Positions 14,451-20,752 of a stretch of DNA of 35,734 bases are shown here, in pieces. The notes under the pieces are model-generated. The model was not told the origin of the DNA, did no database searches, and saw only the letters and a list, made by a program, of their open reading frames with translations. Location: IMG/VR virus record IMGVR_UViG_3300030103_001111, positions 1 to 35,734 of that record; one strand, written 5' to 3'. Source of the stretch: a virus. Made by a program: the position numbers and the translations under genes. Each line of letters starts with the position of its first letter. The stretch's first letter is position 1.

Positions 14451-14935
14451 TATTTCCACCATTTTGGTTTATCAACACCTTTGTTCCATGCGGCATAGTG
14501 TTTTTCGTTAATCATGTAATCACGATAAGCCGCAACGTGATTGTACTTTCTCTTATATTTGTCAGGCATAGCCTGAGCAAAACTCGTCATTTCACCTTCC
14601 TGTATGTTCATTGGAAAGCGCAACAGACCTTCTTGCAAATCTCCCCATGATTTGTGGTTATGTCCATATCGTAATTTAAACTGCGAACATAACTCAACCC
14701 AATGCAAAAGCAACCACCTATAATTTTCATGGGTAGTTCTTGCCCATATAGTGCAAGGGTGATTTACAAAAGCAGGTTTATAAAGGTCATAAGCATCACA
14801 ATACTCTTTCGGTGAAAGTATTCTGTGTGCGGTGCATAACATTTGTGCGCTTTCTAGCGGCATCTTGCAAATTAATTTATCAGGCAAGTCTATAGCTGCC
14901 AAATCTGGTTCTAGTCTAACTGCAAATATATTCAT
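14450..14935 (-). CDS. Conserved phage protein of unknown function
   Basis: 161 residues. MNIFAVRLEPDLAAIDLPDK, then ICKMPLESAQMLCTAHRILS, FVNHPCTIWARTTHENYRWL and SFAQAMPDKYK match a family I recognise from many marine phages (D-K-H-V-V-K-M-x-x-E-x-A-Q-L-L-x-T-A-H-R and H-P-C-x-x-W-x-R motifs), but its function is not established to my knowledge. Here the usual D-K-H-V-V-K-M start of the motif is D-K-L-I-C-K-M, so one frequently conserved His is replaced. Soluble, no signal peptide. Coupled to the genes on both sides by overlaps. Confidence 0.72.
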   Translation of the reverse strand: MNIFAVRLEPDLAAIDLPDKLICKMPLESAQMLCTAHRILSPKEYCDAYDLYKPAFVNHPCTIWARTTHENYRWLLLHWVELCSQFKLRYGHNHKSWGDLQEGLLRFPMNIQEGEMTSFAQAMPDKYKRKYNHVAAYRDYMINEKHYAAWNKGVDKPKWWK

Positions 14936-15888
14936 AGTTTTACCTCATAATCTTTTTGGACTACACCTACATCTTTGCTTCCTCTAAAGTGTGCTTTTAC
15001 AAATGTGTGCTTTCCGTTTTTAAGTCTGCGTAAATGTTTTCTTACACTGTGAAACTTTGTGCCTTCTGACCTGCTGCCATTACTGCACCCTGTACCGCTC
15101 TCGCTTCCATAAAGGTCTAATTTAAGCGTTTTATGCTCCCATGTAGGCTTTGCCCTTAGATCGCTAGCTTTGTACCTGCTGCGGCTTTCTAGCACCTGTG
15201 GTTTGACGCCTTGTACTTGCTTAGTAGCAGTAATCTGTGGAAAGTGCATCATCAACATAAATGTTACAAGACAGGTTGATATGCTGCTCGCCCATCTTTG
15301 CATTGAACGGTTGGTATACATGCCTTCACTGTCACTACTAAAATCTGTGCAGTAAGCAAAAGGATTACTGTCTTCATTCTCATTCAGTTCATATTTGAAT
15401 GTAGAATCTGTGTAAAACTCCATCAAATATAAATTAGGATCAAACACAAAAGCATCTTCACTCTTTATGTAGGGTATAGAACTAACACTATATTGACCTT
15501 GCAGTTTGGGATTAGCTTCGGCAATTTCTTTTTCTGTGGCATCCCACAACATATCACAGACAACCATGTTAATCGCTATGTCGCCTGCATCAACTTGCAT
15601 GAAACACATTTCATACGGCAAGCAAAAAATTACTTCATTAGATATTTTGTCTGCTTCTTCTTCTGTGAGGTGATCTTCTTTAACATCAACATAAAACTTT
15701 TGTGAAAGTTGTATGCTGCGCGTCAACATCTTGAACCATGAGTGCATGACTTCCAAACCTAAAGTATCAGGCTCTATGTGATCAGGCATTACCCAACTTT
15801 TTTTGAATACTGCGTTTGGGTCTTTTGTGTGCTTGGTATCAAAAGTTTTGTATGTATGCAGTAATTTTTCTAATATTAATTTATTCAT
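14932..15888 (-). CDS. Hypothetical protein, first gene of an operator-controlled leftward unit
   Basis: 318 residues with GGAG nine bases before the ATG. The first ~215 residues are acidic to neutral without a motif I know (EVIFCLPYEMCFMQVDAGDI). The C-terminal ~60 residues (FHSVRKHLRRLKNGKHTFVK then AHFRGSKDVGVVQKDYEV) match a short basic segment, V-R-x-H-x-R-x-L-K-x-G-K-x-x-x-V-x-x-H-x-R-G, that recurs in unrelated phage proteins. Promoter and palindromic operator lie immediately upstream (15920-15950). Function unknown. Confidence 0.65.
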   Translation of the reverse strand: MNKLILEKLLHTYKTFDTKHTKDPNAVFKKSWVMPDHIEPDTLGLEVMHSWFKMLTRSIQLSQKFYVDVKEDHLTEEEADKISNEVIFCLPYEMCFMQVDAGDIAINMVVCDMLWDATEKEIAEANPKLQGQYSVSSIPYIKSEDAFVFDPNLYLMEFYTDSTFKYELNENEDSNPFAYCTDFSSDSEGMYTNRSMQRWASSISTCLVTFMLMMHFPQITATKQVQGVKPQVLESRSRYKASDLRAKPTWEHKTLKLDLYGSESGTGCSNGSRSEGTKFHSVRKHLRRLKNGKHTFVKAHFRGSKDVGVVQKDYEVKL

Positions 15889-15919
15889 ATCAATTTATCT
15901 CCATAGAAAATATTAAGAC

Positions 15920-15950
15920 AATATAGCCATGTTGTTTACATTTGTAAACA
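15920..15950 (-). promoter_or_regulatory. Leftward promoter P1 with palindromic operator
   Basis: On the minus strand: TTTACA (15948-15943), 17-bp spacer, TATATT (15925-15920). The -35 lies in a perfect palindrome TGTTTACA-AA-TGTAAACA (15950-15933), so a bound repressor would block polymerase. ATG of the regulated gene is at 15888. The same palindrome occurs at 27048-27065, and a near copy at 16980-16997. Confidence 0.75.
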
Positions 15951-15951
15951 C

Positions 15952-16128
15952 TTAATGATACTTTCTTTTATCTTTGCCGTACTTGATAACATCATGTACA
16001 ACTTCCCATTCAGAAACTGTCAGAACATTTTTTACCTCACCTAAAGGTAAGTCTAAAAGATTAACACCATGCACTTGACTGTATTCTTCAAGCACTTCTT
16101 CTAACAAACTAGGATTAACTGCCATCAT
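15952..16128 (-). CDS. Small hypothetical protein
   Basis: 58 residues from ATG 16128, chosen because AGGAG is seven bases upstream; ATGs at 16146 and 16134 are alternatives. Acidic helices (NPSLLEEVLEEYSQVHGVNL) then a mixed C-terminus. No family recognised. Last gene of the five-gene unit from 16936; its stop abuts the palindromic operator P1. Confidence 0.55.
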   Translation of the reverse strand: MMAVNPSLLEEVLEEYSQVHGVNLLDLPLGEVKNVLTVSEWEVVHDVIKYGKDKRKYH

Positions 16129-16360
16129 TGCCATACTCCTCATCATAAAAGTATTCTGCCATTTGATCTATATCATGATTTGACAGACCTCCTTTGGCTA
16201 TAGTCATTTGTAAAAAATCAATCATAGCTACAACTATAGGCTTAACTTTGCTAACTTTCTCAACGTAATCAAGACACTCTAAAAAAAGATCTTCTCTTTC
16301 TCTTAGATGCCAAAGATCACGCACCATTGGTTCTATTTCTATAATGCTATGCTTACTCAT
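16115..16360 (-). CDS. Small hypothetical protein
   Basis: 81 residues, helical and acidic (MSKHSIIEIEPMVRDLWHLR; ends FYDEEYGNDGS). No family recognised. It overlaps the genes on both sides, at its 5' end by four bases (ATGA) and at its 3' end by 14 bp, so it is translated as part of the small-gene unit from 16936. Confidence 0.55.
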   Translation of the reverse strand: MSKHSIIEIEPMVRDLWHLREREDLFLECLDYVEKVSKVKPIVVAMIDFLQMTIAKGGLSNHDIDQMAEYFYDEEYGNDGS

Positions 16361-16548
16361 GCAAACACCTTTCCGTTCATCAATACAGATGCTATATAAC
16401 CTGTATGGTCACGCAGAACCCAATATCTTCTGTCACCTCTGCCATGTATGGCTGATAACTCTTCTACAGGGTAACAATAAGTAAAGCCACTATCAGCACG
16501 GTCATGTTGATATAGTCTGACCGCATCACCAAATAATAATTTATTCAT
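16357..16548 (-). CDS. Small hypothetical protein
   Basis: 63 residues (MNKLLFGDAVRLYQHDRADS; GDRRYWVLRDHTGYIASVLM). Short beta-rich composition suggesting a small barrel (SH3/KOW-like look), but no family is assigned. Start overlaps the upstream stop as TAATG. Confidence 0.55.
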   Translation of the reverse strand: MNKLLFGDAVRLYQHDRADSGFTYCYPVEELSAIHGRGDRRYWVLRDHTGYIASVLMNGKVFA

Positions 16549-16688
16549 TACACATTCCTCAATTTACGCTCTAGTTTCAAGGCATTGTTATGCTCTTTTT
16601 CACTATATGTATTTCTTGAAAGCTGCTCTAATGCAACACCCATCAGAACTAATTCATGTTCTGTAACTTCTAATACAATTTTTTCCAT
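16548..16688 (-). CDS. Very small hypothetical protein
   Basis: 46 residues, MEKIVLEVTEHELVLMGVAL through LKLERKLRNV. Start and stop both form TAATG overlaps with the neighbouring genes, which strongly supports translation in the series. Amphipathic helical sequence resembling small regulatory or anti-host phage proteins; no family recognised. Confidence 0.6.
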   Translation of the reverse strand: MEKIVLEVTEHELVLMGVALEQLSRNTYSEKEHNNALKLERKLRNV

Positions 16689-16936
16689 TACACTAACTCC
16701 CTTACAGTATCAACGTCAGAATGAAAATTAGAATCTTCTAACGCTTCTACAAATGTTTCAAAGATACTGTCTCTGTCCCATTGGTTGAACTTAGATACAA
16801 TAAGACCTAACACCTCAGCATCGCTAGGTGCGGCATCTTGTACATATGCTTTTGCTTTTACGTCTTTGATAAGTGCAGGCATTACAAGTTTTATTACTTC
16901 GTCGCTGCTTAGATTTTCAGTATTAAGATTTGTCAT
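16688..16936 (-). CDS. Small hypothetical protein, first gene of operator-controlled unit
   Basis: 82 residues, acidic (MTNLNTENLSSDEVIKLVMP; FNQWDRDSIFETFVEALEDS). GGAG precedes the ATG (GGAGACATTAA-ATG). No family recognised. Directly downstream of promoter P2 and its operator-like palindrome, heading five overlapping small genes, a layout typical of early host-takeover clusters. Confidence 0.6.
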   Translation of the reverse strand: MTNLNTENLSSDEVIKLVMPALIKDVKAKAYVQDAAPSDAEVLGLIVSKFNQWDRDSIFETFVEALEDSNFHSDVDTVRELV

Positions 16937-16969
16937 TTAATGTCTCCAATTTATTTACTTAATATGTAG

Positions 16970-16998
16970 ATTATATACATGTTTACAAAAATAAACAA
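16970..16998 (-). promoter_or_regulatory. Leftward promoter P2 with imperfect operator
   Basis: Minus strand: TTGTTT (16998-16993), 17-bp spacer, TATAAT (16975-16970). An imperfect copy of the palindrome, with two mismatches in one half (TGTTTATT-TT-TGTAAACA, 16997-16980), overlaps the -35 and spacer. The following leader (ATATTAAGTAAATAAATTG) nearly repeats that of promoter P3. Drives the gene starting at 16936. Confidence 0.7.
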
Positions 16999-17013
16999 GT
17001 ACTTTTTGTACTT
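16997..17013 (-). terminator. Terminator hairpin of the recombination unit
   Basis: AAGTAC-loop-AGTACTT hairpin directly after the stop of the Ref-like gene (17020); read leftward it is followed by the T-rich TGTTTATTTTTG. Its base touches the operator of P2, so termination of one unit and control of the next are packed into about 40 bp. Confidence 0.5.
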
Positions 17014-17019
17014 TATTTT

Positions 17020-17337
17020 TTAGAAAGGAAGGTGGTCTGATTTCTTTTGTAATAACTGTTCTACTTGTTCTAACAATTCATATTCGCTACCGTAGGCTTC
17101 TACGAATCTTTTTTTGTATGGATGCCTGCTTATTGGCTCTGCATCACTACCCATTCTGTGATGCTCAAAACAGAGGGGAAGTATTTTCATATGTGCGTCA
17201 ATCTTAGTTTTGCCTTCAATATGGTGAATCTCCGCAGGAACGCCATACATGCCTTGTAAGCGACAAACGATACAACCTAGTTGGCTTACCCTATCCATGT
17301 GGTTTTTTTCTTTAGAGGTAGGGTTTCTGCCCTTCAT
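17020..17337 (-). CDS. Ref-like HNH nuclease (RecA-dependent nuclease family)
   Basis: 105 residues. C-I-V-C near residue 23, then EIHHIEGKTKIDAHMKILPL, CFEHHRMGSD, ISRHPYKKRFVEAYGSEYEL: the zinc/HNH pattern of the P1 Ref-like family of recombination-enhancing nucleases. The arrangement Cys-x2-Cys, His-His, Cys-x2-His-His fits structural zinc plus catalytic His. It ends the leftward recombination unit that includes ERF and a RecB-like nuclease, consistent with a role in phage recombination or DNA processing. A generic HNH endonuclease is the alternative. Confidence 0.8.
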   Translation of the reverse strand: MKGRNPTSKEKNHMDRVSQLGCIVCRLQGMYGVPAEIHHIEGKTKIDAHMKILPLCFEHHRMGSDAEPISRHPYKKRFVEAYGSEYELLEQVEQLLQKKSDHLPF

Positions 17338-17679
17338 TTAAGCATTATATCTTTTTTGTTCTTCTCTTCTGTTGACCATTTTAGTCCGCCACTCTTCAAA
17401 TCCTATTTCTAGCGCCTTCAACTCTACACGCAGACTTGATAAGTTTGACTTACTCACCGCATGTCTAAGTCTTGTTTTGTAAAGTTCAGGATTGTTTTCT
17501 GCATAAACTTCTTGTGAGGCTACAGTCTTATGACCTTCTGACATGGCAATCATCTTTAACTGTGCAAGCAATTTTTTTATATCTGCTTCGCATCTTAGTA
17601 TTTCATACTCAGCATCACGAATAGGCTTAGATAGCTTCCTTATTTGATCAATCCATAGTTCTTGATGTTCTTGATTCAT
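17338..17679 (-). CDS. Hypothetical helical protein of the recombination unit
   Basis: 113 residues, strongly helical and charged (IRKLSKPIRDAEYEILRCEA; SSLRVELKALEIGFEEWRTK), ending in a basic stretch. The A-x-x-x-W-R ending resembles small coiled-coil proteins encoded next to single-strand annealing proteins in other phages. No named family. It overlaps the upstream gene by ATGA and abuts the nuclease gene, so it is probably co-translated. Confidence 0.6.
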   Translation of the reverse strand: MNQEHQELWIDQIRKLSKPIRDAEYEILRCEADIKKLLAQLKMIAMSEGHKTVASQEVYAENNPELYKTRLRHAVSKSNLSSLRVELKALEIGFEEWRTKMVNRREEQKRYNA

Positions 17680-18005
17680 TCTAGATCATAGTTAGTTAGA
17701 ACAGAGCATTTACCAACAATCATGTCACCATATGCAGTTAATCCATTCTTTTTGAGATAACTTCGCCACTTGACAGTAGCCATCACATTAACTTCATTAG
17801 AACTATCAAACTTACCCTCTTCATCAATGATTGCATGACATTCTCTGCCGTTGTGAGTTACATGTATTAATTCAATCAAACCGCTTTTTGTCCATGACTG
17901 CATTTCTTTTAGATCAGGTCTAGTTTCATACTCAACAAAATCTATAAACAACCCCTCTTCATTTGGCACATCTGATATGTGCAAAACATCAAAAGTATCA
18001 CTCAT
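17676..18005 (-). CDS. DUF3846-like hypothetical protein
   Basis: 109 residues. The C-terminal part reads LKEMQSWTKSGLIELIHVTH, CHAIIDEEGKF, N-x-x-A-T and DMIVGKCSVL, which follows the DUF3846 pattern (L-x-x-L-Q...Y-I-E-x-V...DEEGK...D-x-I-V-G). DUF3846 proteins are common in phages and plasmids and have no established function. Soluble; ATGA overlap with the next gene and a 2-bp gap after the previous one. Confidence 0.5.
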   Translation of the reverse strand: MSDTFDVLHISDVPNEEGLFIDFVEYETRPDLKEMQSWTKSGLIELIHVTHNGRECHAIIDEEGKFDSSNEVNVMATVKWRSYLKKNGLTAYGDMIVGKCSVLTNYDLE

Positions 18006-18007
18006 GA

Positions 18008-18355
18008 CTAAAAAGGAGCAGTTTCTTCATCTAAAGAAAGTCCTGCACTAAGATATTCTAAACCTGAGTCTGCTCTTTGATTCCAACAACCAAACTTGTA
18101 TTTCTCTTTATCAAAATAAACTCTGCCGCCAATATCAGGCACACGGTCATGTATTTTGCTTTCAGGAGTATTGACGTGTATCAAGCCTGCACTGAACATC
18201 AATTCATGTTTTTCTTTGCCATCACGATTTTGACTCTTAACAATAACACCATATCTTTTCTCGCCGTTTATTTGCATGTTACCTCTAAACACTACCTCCG
18301 ATTGCCCCTCAGGGAAGAAAGCACCCTTTAACTCATCATCATATTTTTTTTCCAT
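18008..18355 (-). CDS. Hypothetical beta-rich protein (possible ssDNA-binding/DUF736-like)
   Basis: 115 residues with two beta-rich segments: KGAFFPEGQSEVVFRGNMQI and VPDIGGRVYFDKEKYKFGCW, the second ending LEYLSAGLSLDEETAPF. The G-x-V-x-x-x-x-x-x-Y-x-x-x-x-W...YLS pattern is reminiscent of DUF736 and small OB-like proteins, and the acidic C-terminus recalls SSB tails. Placed between a DUF3846-like gene and the ERF region, an ssDNA-binding role would make sense, but this is inference with no diagnostic motif. Confidence 0.4.
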   Translation of the reverse strand: MEKKYDDELKGAFFPEGQSEVVFRGNMQINGEKRYGVIVKSQNRDGKEKHELMFSAGLIHVNTPESKIHDRVPDIGGRVYFDKEKYKFGCWNQRADSGLEYLSAGLSLDEETAPF

Positions 18356-18357
18356 AA

Positions 18358-18627
18358 TTACACCTTTACTAATCTATATTTATAACCTCTGCTGCCTGTT
18401 ATGCGTTTGCGCTCTATAACTTCAACATTCATATCAAGCGGCAGTCCAAATCTTTCTCTGCATTCCATTTTACGCATATTTCTAATTGCTGCGCTTATTG
18501 TGGGTTCTCCAAAAAATTTTCCTGTAACCCTTTTTATTTCAGATTGTAAGTCCCAAAATGTCCACCAATAACCACTTTCCATACATTTATACACGCACAA
18601 ATTTAAATCAGGACTCTTGCTCTTCAT
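18358..18627 (-). CDS. Small winged-helix-like protein
   Basis: 89 residues from ATG 18627, preferred because AAGGAG sits six bases upstream; ATG 18642 would add five residues. WWTFWDLQSEIKRVTGKFFG then EPTISAAIRNMRKMECRERF looks like a winged helix-turn-helix with recognition helix ISAAIRNMRK, followed by a beta wing (VIERKRITGSRGYKYRLVKV). Likely DNA-binding; role unknown. Starts within the end of the ERF gene (20-bp overlap). Confidence 0.55.
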   Translation of the reverse strand: MKSKSPDLNLCVYKCMESGYWWTFWDLQSEIKRVTGKFFGEPTISAAIRNMRKMECRERFGLPLDMNVEVIERKRITGSRGYKYRLVKV

Positions 18628-19303
18628 CACTGTCTCCTTCATATAACTTTACAAGATCATTTAATGATTTCTTGGTTGCGTTTACTGCAGCGATATGTGC
18701 TTTGCTTATAACTGATTTATTAGCAGCATATAACGTCTGACATGTTTCTTTATCAGGATGTTTTAAAAAACTACGACACAATTCAAGGAATGCTTCTTCA
18801 TCATCAGCAGATGCTAGCAAGTTGCCTTCTTGGTTTACTAAAAGATATTTAGCATCTTCTTTTATAACATTTGCTTTTGGTGCAGGTTTAGACTTGGCTA
18901 TTTTTTTGGTAATCTCTTCTGCCTTGTTACCATCATCATCTGCAGCACCAATACCACAAGCCAAAGATAAAGAGTATCTACGCGCATACGTGAGCGCACT
19001 ACCATATCCGTGCGGTGTTTGCTTGTCAGCAGGCACAAATATTTTGCCTGTTTCTAATTTAGAACCATGCCCTATAAATACAGTCTCTATACACACTCCC
19101 CCTTCTACCTGCTCAGATATTTGTTGATACAAAACTCCTTGCTCTAGTAGAGGCTCTTTGACTGCCTGTATTACATCTTCCAAAGTTGCATATGGACTAC
19201 CTGACTTATTCTTACTGCTTTTAAAGTAGTCATTAGTTGCAGACCTGTTTGCGTCGCTGATTTTTTTCTGTGCTTCAACGATGGCACTTATCAATTTATC
19301 CAT
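18608..19303 (-). CDS. erf: ERF-family single-strand annealing protein
   Basis: 231 residues. SPYATLEDVIQAVKEPLLEQ, FVPADKQTPHGYGSALTYAR and RYSLSLACGIGAADDDGNKA are the core motifs of the ERF recombinase superfamily. These proteins form rings that anneal complementary single strands, promoting genome circularisation and recombination. The C-terminal third is Lys/Glu-rich and variable, as usual. Together with the RecB-like nuclease upstream it forms an exonuclease/annealase pair similar in logic to Red alpha/beta. GAGG precedes the start (GAGGTAAAC-ATG). Confidence 0.92.
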   Translation of the reverse strand: MDKLISAIVEAQKKISDANRSATNDYFKSSKNKSGSPYATLEDVIQAVKEPLLEQGVLYQQISEQVEGGVCIETVFIGHGSKLETGKIFVPADKQTPHGYGSALTYARRYSLSLACGIGAADDDGNKAEEITKKIAKSKPAPKANVIKEDAKYLLVNQEGNLLASADDEEAFLELCRSFLKHPDKETCQTLYAANKSVISKAHIAAVNATKKSLNDLVKLYEGDSDEEQES

Positions 19304-19305
19304 GT

Positions 19306-20094
19306 TTACCTCAAATTAAATAATTCAATAGCTGCTTCTTTTTCTTTATTTGACCATTTCCAATCATCAAAGTCAGGAACTAAAAGTCTAGCTATTTGGT
19401 TAATATCATCAGAGTAGGAAAGCAACTCCATCATAGAGTTACATGCCCTTCTGACCACTCTCATATGCTCTTCAATATCAGATACAGGCACAGTCTTAAC
19501 CATTTGCTTGGTCTTGCTTGCATATACATAGTCAATTAAAGGAACAGCATCTAACGCAGTTGCGTAAATAGATAACTGTCTGCTATAAGAATTCGGTAGT
19601 TTACTAGGCATGCGGTTGGTGGTTTTTATATCACGCACCACACCATCATAATAAAGGTCATAGTAGCCAATAATCGGAACAGGTATTTCTTCAAACTCAA
19701 GCTTGATCTTACCTTGTGTTTCTATGGGTTTTCCTAGTTGCCTGTAAAACGGAATAGATATTTTTACATACTCTATTAGCATGTCTCTTTCAGCTTTAGA
19801 TTTAGTTCTATCAAAATAAAGATTGCCCTGTCTAGCTTCCTTTTCTTTTTCATCATAAACGCTCAAAGCAAAGTCAACCAAGCTACGTTCAGACAATCTC
19901 ATATCATCTAAAGATTTTTCTATGGTGTTGTCTGTTGCAGTACCTCTCCAAAAAGCAGGTATGCCTAAGTTTTCTGTATAGCCGCTAACCTTTAAAAGCC
20001 AACGTGTAGGATTTTGTATGTATTCATTTATTGAAGATGCGCTTAGATGGTTTACATTGTGCGCTTCAAAAGGATTGTTACTTATTGTATTCAT
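19306..20094 (-). CDS. PD-(D/E)XK RecB-like exonuclease
   Basis: 262 residues from ATG 20094 (a longer frame reaching 20148 would cross the promoter). N-terminal NHLSASSINEYIQNPTRWLL is the typical start of RecB-like Cas4-type nucleases. The catalytic part is PIIGYYDLYYDGVVRDIKTT (Asp, then D-x-K) followed by YSRQLSIYATAL, the conserved Gln-containing helix. It probably resects DNA ends for the ERF protein encoded next. First gene of the leftward recombination unit, with its promoter at 20120-20148. Confidence 0.87.
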   Translation of the reverse strand: MNTISNNPFEAHNVNHLSASSINEYIQNPTRWLLKVSGYTENLGIPAFWRGTATDNTIEKSLDDMRLSERSLVDFALSVYDEKEKEARQGNLYFDRTKSKAERDMLIEYVKISIPFYRQLGKPIETQGKIKLEFEEIPVPIIGYYDLYYDGVVRDIKTTNRMPSKLPNSYSRQLSIYATALDAVPLIDYVYASKTKQMVKTVPVSDIEEHMRVVRRACNSMMELLSYSDDINQIARLLVPDFDDWKWSNKEKEAAIELFNLR

Positions 20095-20119
20095 TTTATA
20101 TATCAATTTATGTGGGCAT

Positions 20120-20148
20120 ATATTAATACAAAATGGGTGGATATGCAA
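20120..20148 (-). promoter_or_regulatory. Leftward promoter of the recombination unit, divergent control region
   Basis: Minus strand: TTGCAT (20148-20143), 17-bp spacer, TAATAT (20125-20120). The region 20095-20172 separates divergent units and also has GCATAT (20116-20121) and ATATGC (20141-20146) as an inverted pair, a plausible site for the adjacent Cro-like protein. No clear rightward -35/-10 was found. Confidence 0.45.
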
Positions 20149-20172
20149 TATTAAATGATGTATCCTGTAATC

Positions 20173-20391
20173 ATGAAACTGAATGAGTATTTAAAATTTA
20201 ACAAAATTACGCAATTAAGCTTTTTACAAGCATCTAAAGAATTAGGTGGTGAGTTTAGTATTCATGCAGTTTCTAAATGGTGTCAAGGACAACGCATACC
20301 TAGACAAGATGAAATGTATATCATATACCGTCTGACAGACGGACAAGTTACCCCTAATGATTTTTATAACTTGCCTGAAAAAAGTAAGTAG
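20173..20391 (+). CDS. Cro/YdaS-like helix-turn-helix regulator
   Basis: 72 residues from ATG 20173; ATG 20155 or 20158 in the same frame is possible and neither has a clear ribosome site. KITQLSFLQASKELGGEFSI then HAVSKWCQGQRIPRQDEMYI and LTDGQVTPNDFYNLPE follow the Cro/YdaS pattern (helix-turn-helix, K-W-x-x-G-x-R-I-P, G-x-V-T-x-N-D-F). First gene of the rightward replication unit, divergent from the recombination unit, a classic place for a lambda Cro-like switch protein. Second candidate for binding the palindromic operators. Confidence 0.75.
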   Translation: MKLNEYLKFNKITQLSFLQASKELGGEFSIHAVSKWCQGQRIPRQDEMYIIYRLTDGQVTPNDFYNLPEKSK

Positions 20392-20407
20392 TACATAATG
20401 GGTGCAT

Positions 20408-20752
20408 ATGTCAATAGAAGCAATTAATTGGTGTAAGACCAAAAACTGCAACACACCTTCAACTAAACTTGTTCTTGTATGGCTTGCCAACTATGCAGAC
20501 CAAGACCATTCTTGCTTTCCAAGTGAGAAACATCTTGGGGAACTTTGCGGCATTTCTGACAGGCAAGTTCGCAGGTGTATAGACTGGTTAGAAAAAAATG
20601 ACCTGCTTACCAAACAACGTAGATTTGGTACTTCAAACAGGTATTTTCTTAATGTGGACACCAACGTCCTTATGGTTAGGACACGAGCTTCCACCTATAC
20701 TAAAGATAAAATAAATAATAAAAAAGGGGGTAAAAATGCACTTGCAGGATAA
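20408..20752 (+). CDS. Helix-turn-helix phage replication-type protein
   Basis: 114 residues. STKLVLVWLANYADQDHSCF, PSEKHLGELCGISDRQVRRC and IDWLEKNDLLTKQRRFGTSN give the winged HTH_36-type domain found at the N-terminus of phage replication initiators. The protein ends soon after the wing in a basic tail (KDKINNKKGGKNALAG), so it is only the DNA-binding part. ATG 20408 is used; GTG 20402 is the alternative. Overlaps the primase-helicase gene by 17 bp, supporting a role in loading or regulating replication. Confidence 0.75.
   Translation: MSIEAINWCKTKNCNTPSTKLVLVWLANYADQDHSCFPSEKHLGELCGISDRQVRRCIDWLEKNDLLTKQRRFGTSNRYFLNVDTNVLMVRTRASTYTKDKINNKKGGKNALAG

Noticed and set aside
19299-19310. A fourth operator copy (ATGTTTACC near the ERF start)
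   Set aside because: Only a half-site and formed by the ERF start codon plus its ribosome site; no second half or promoter.
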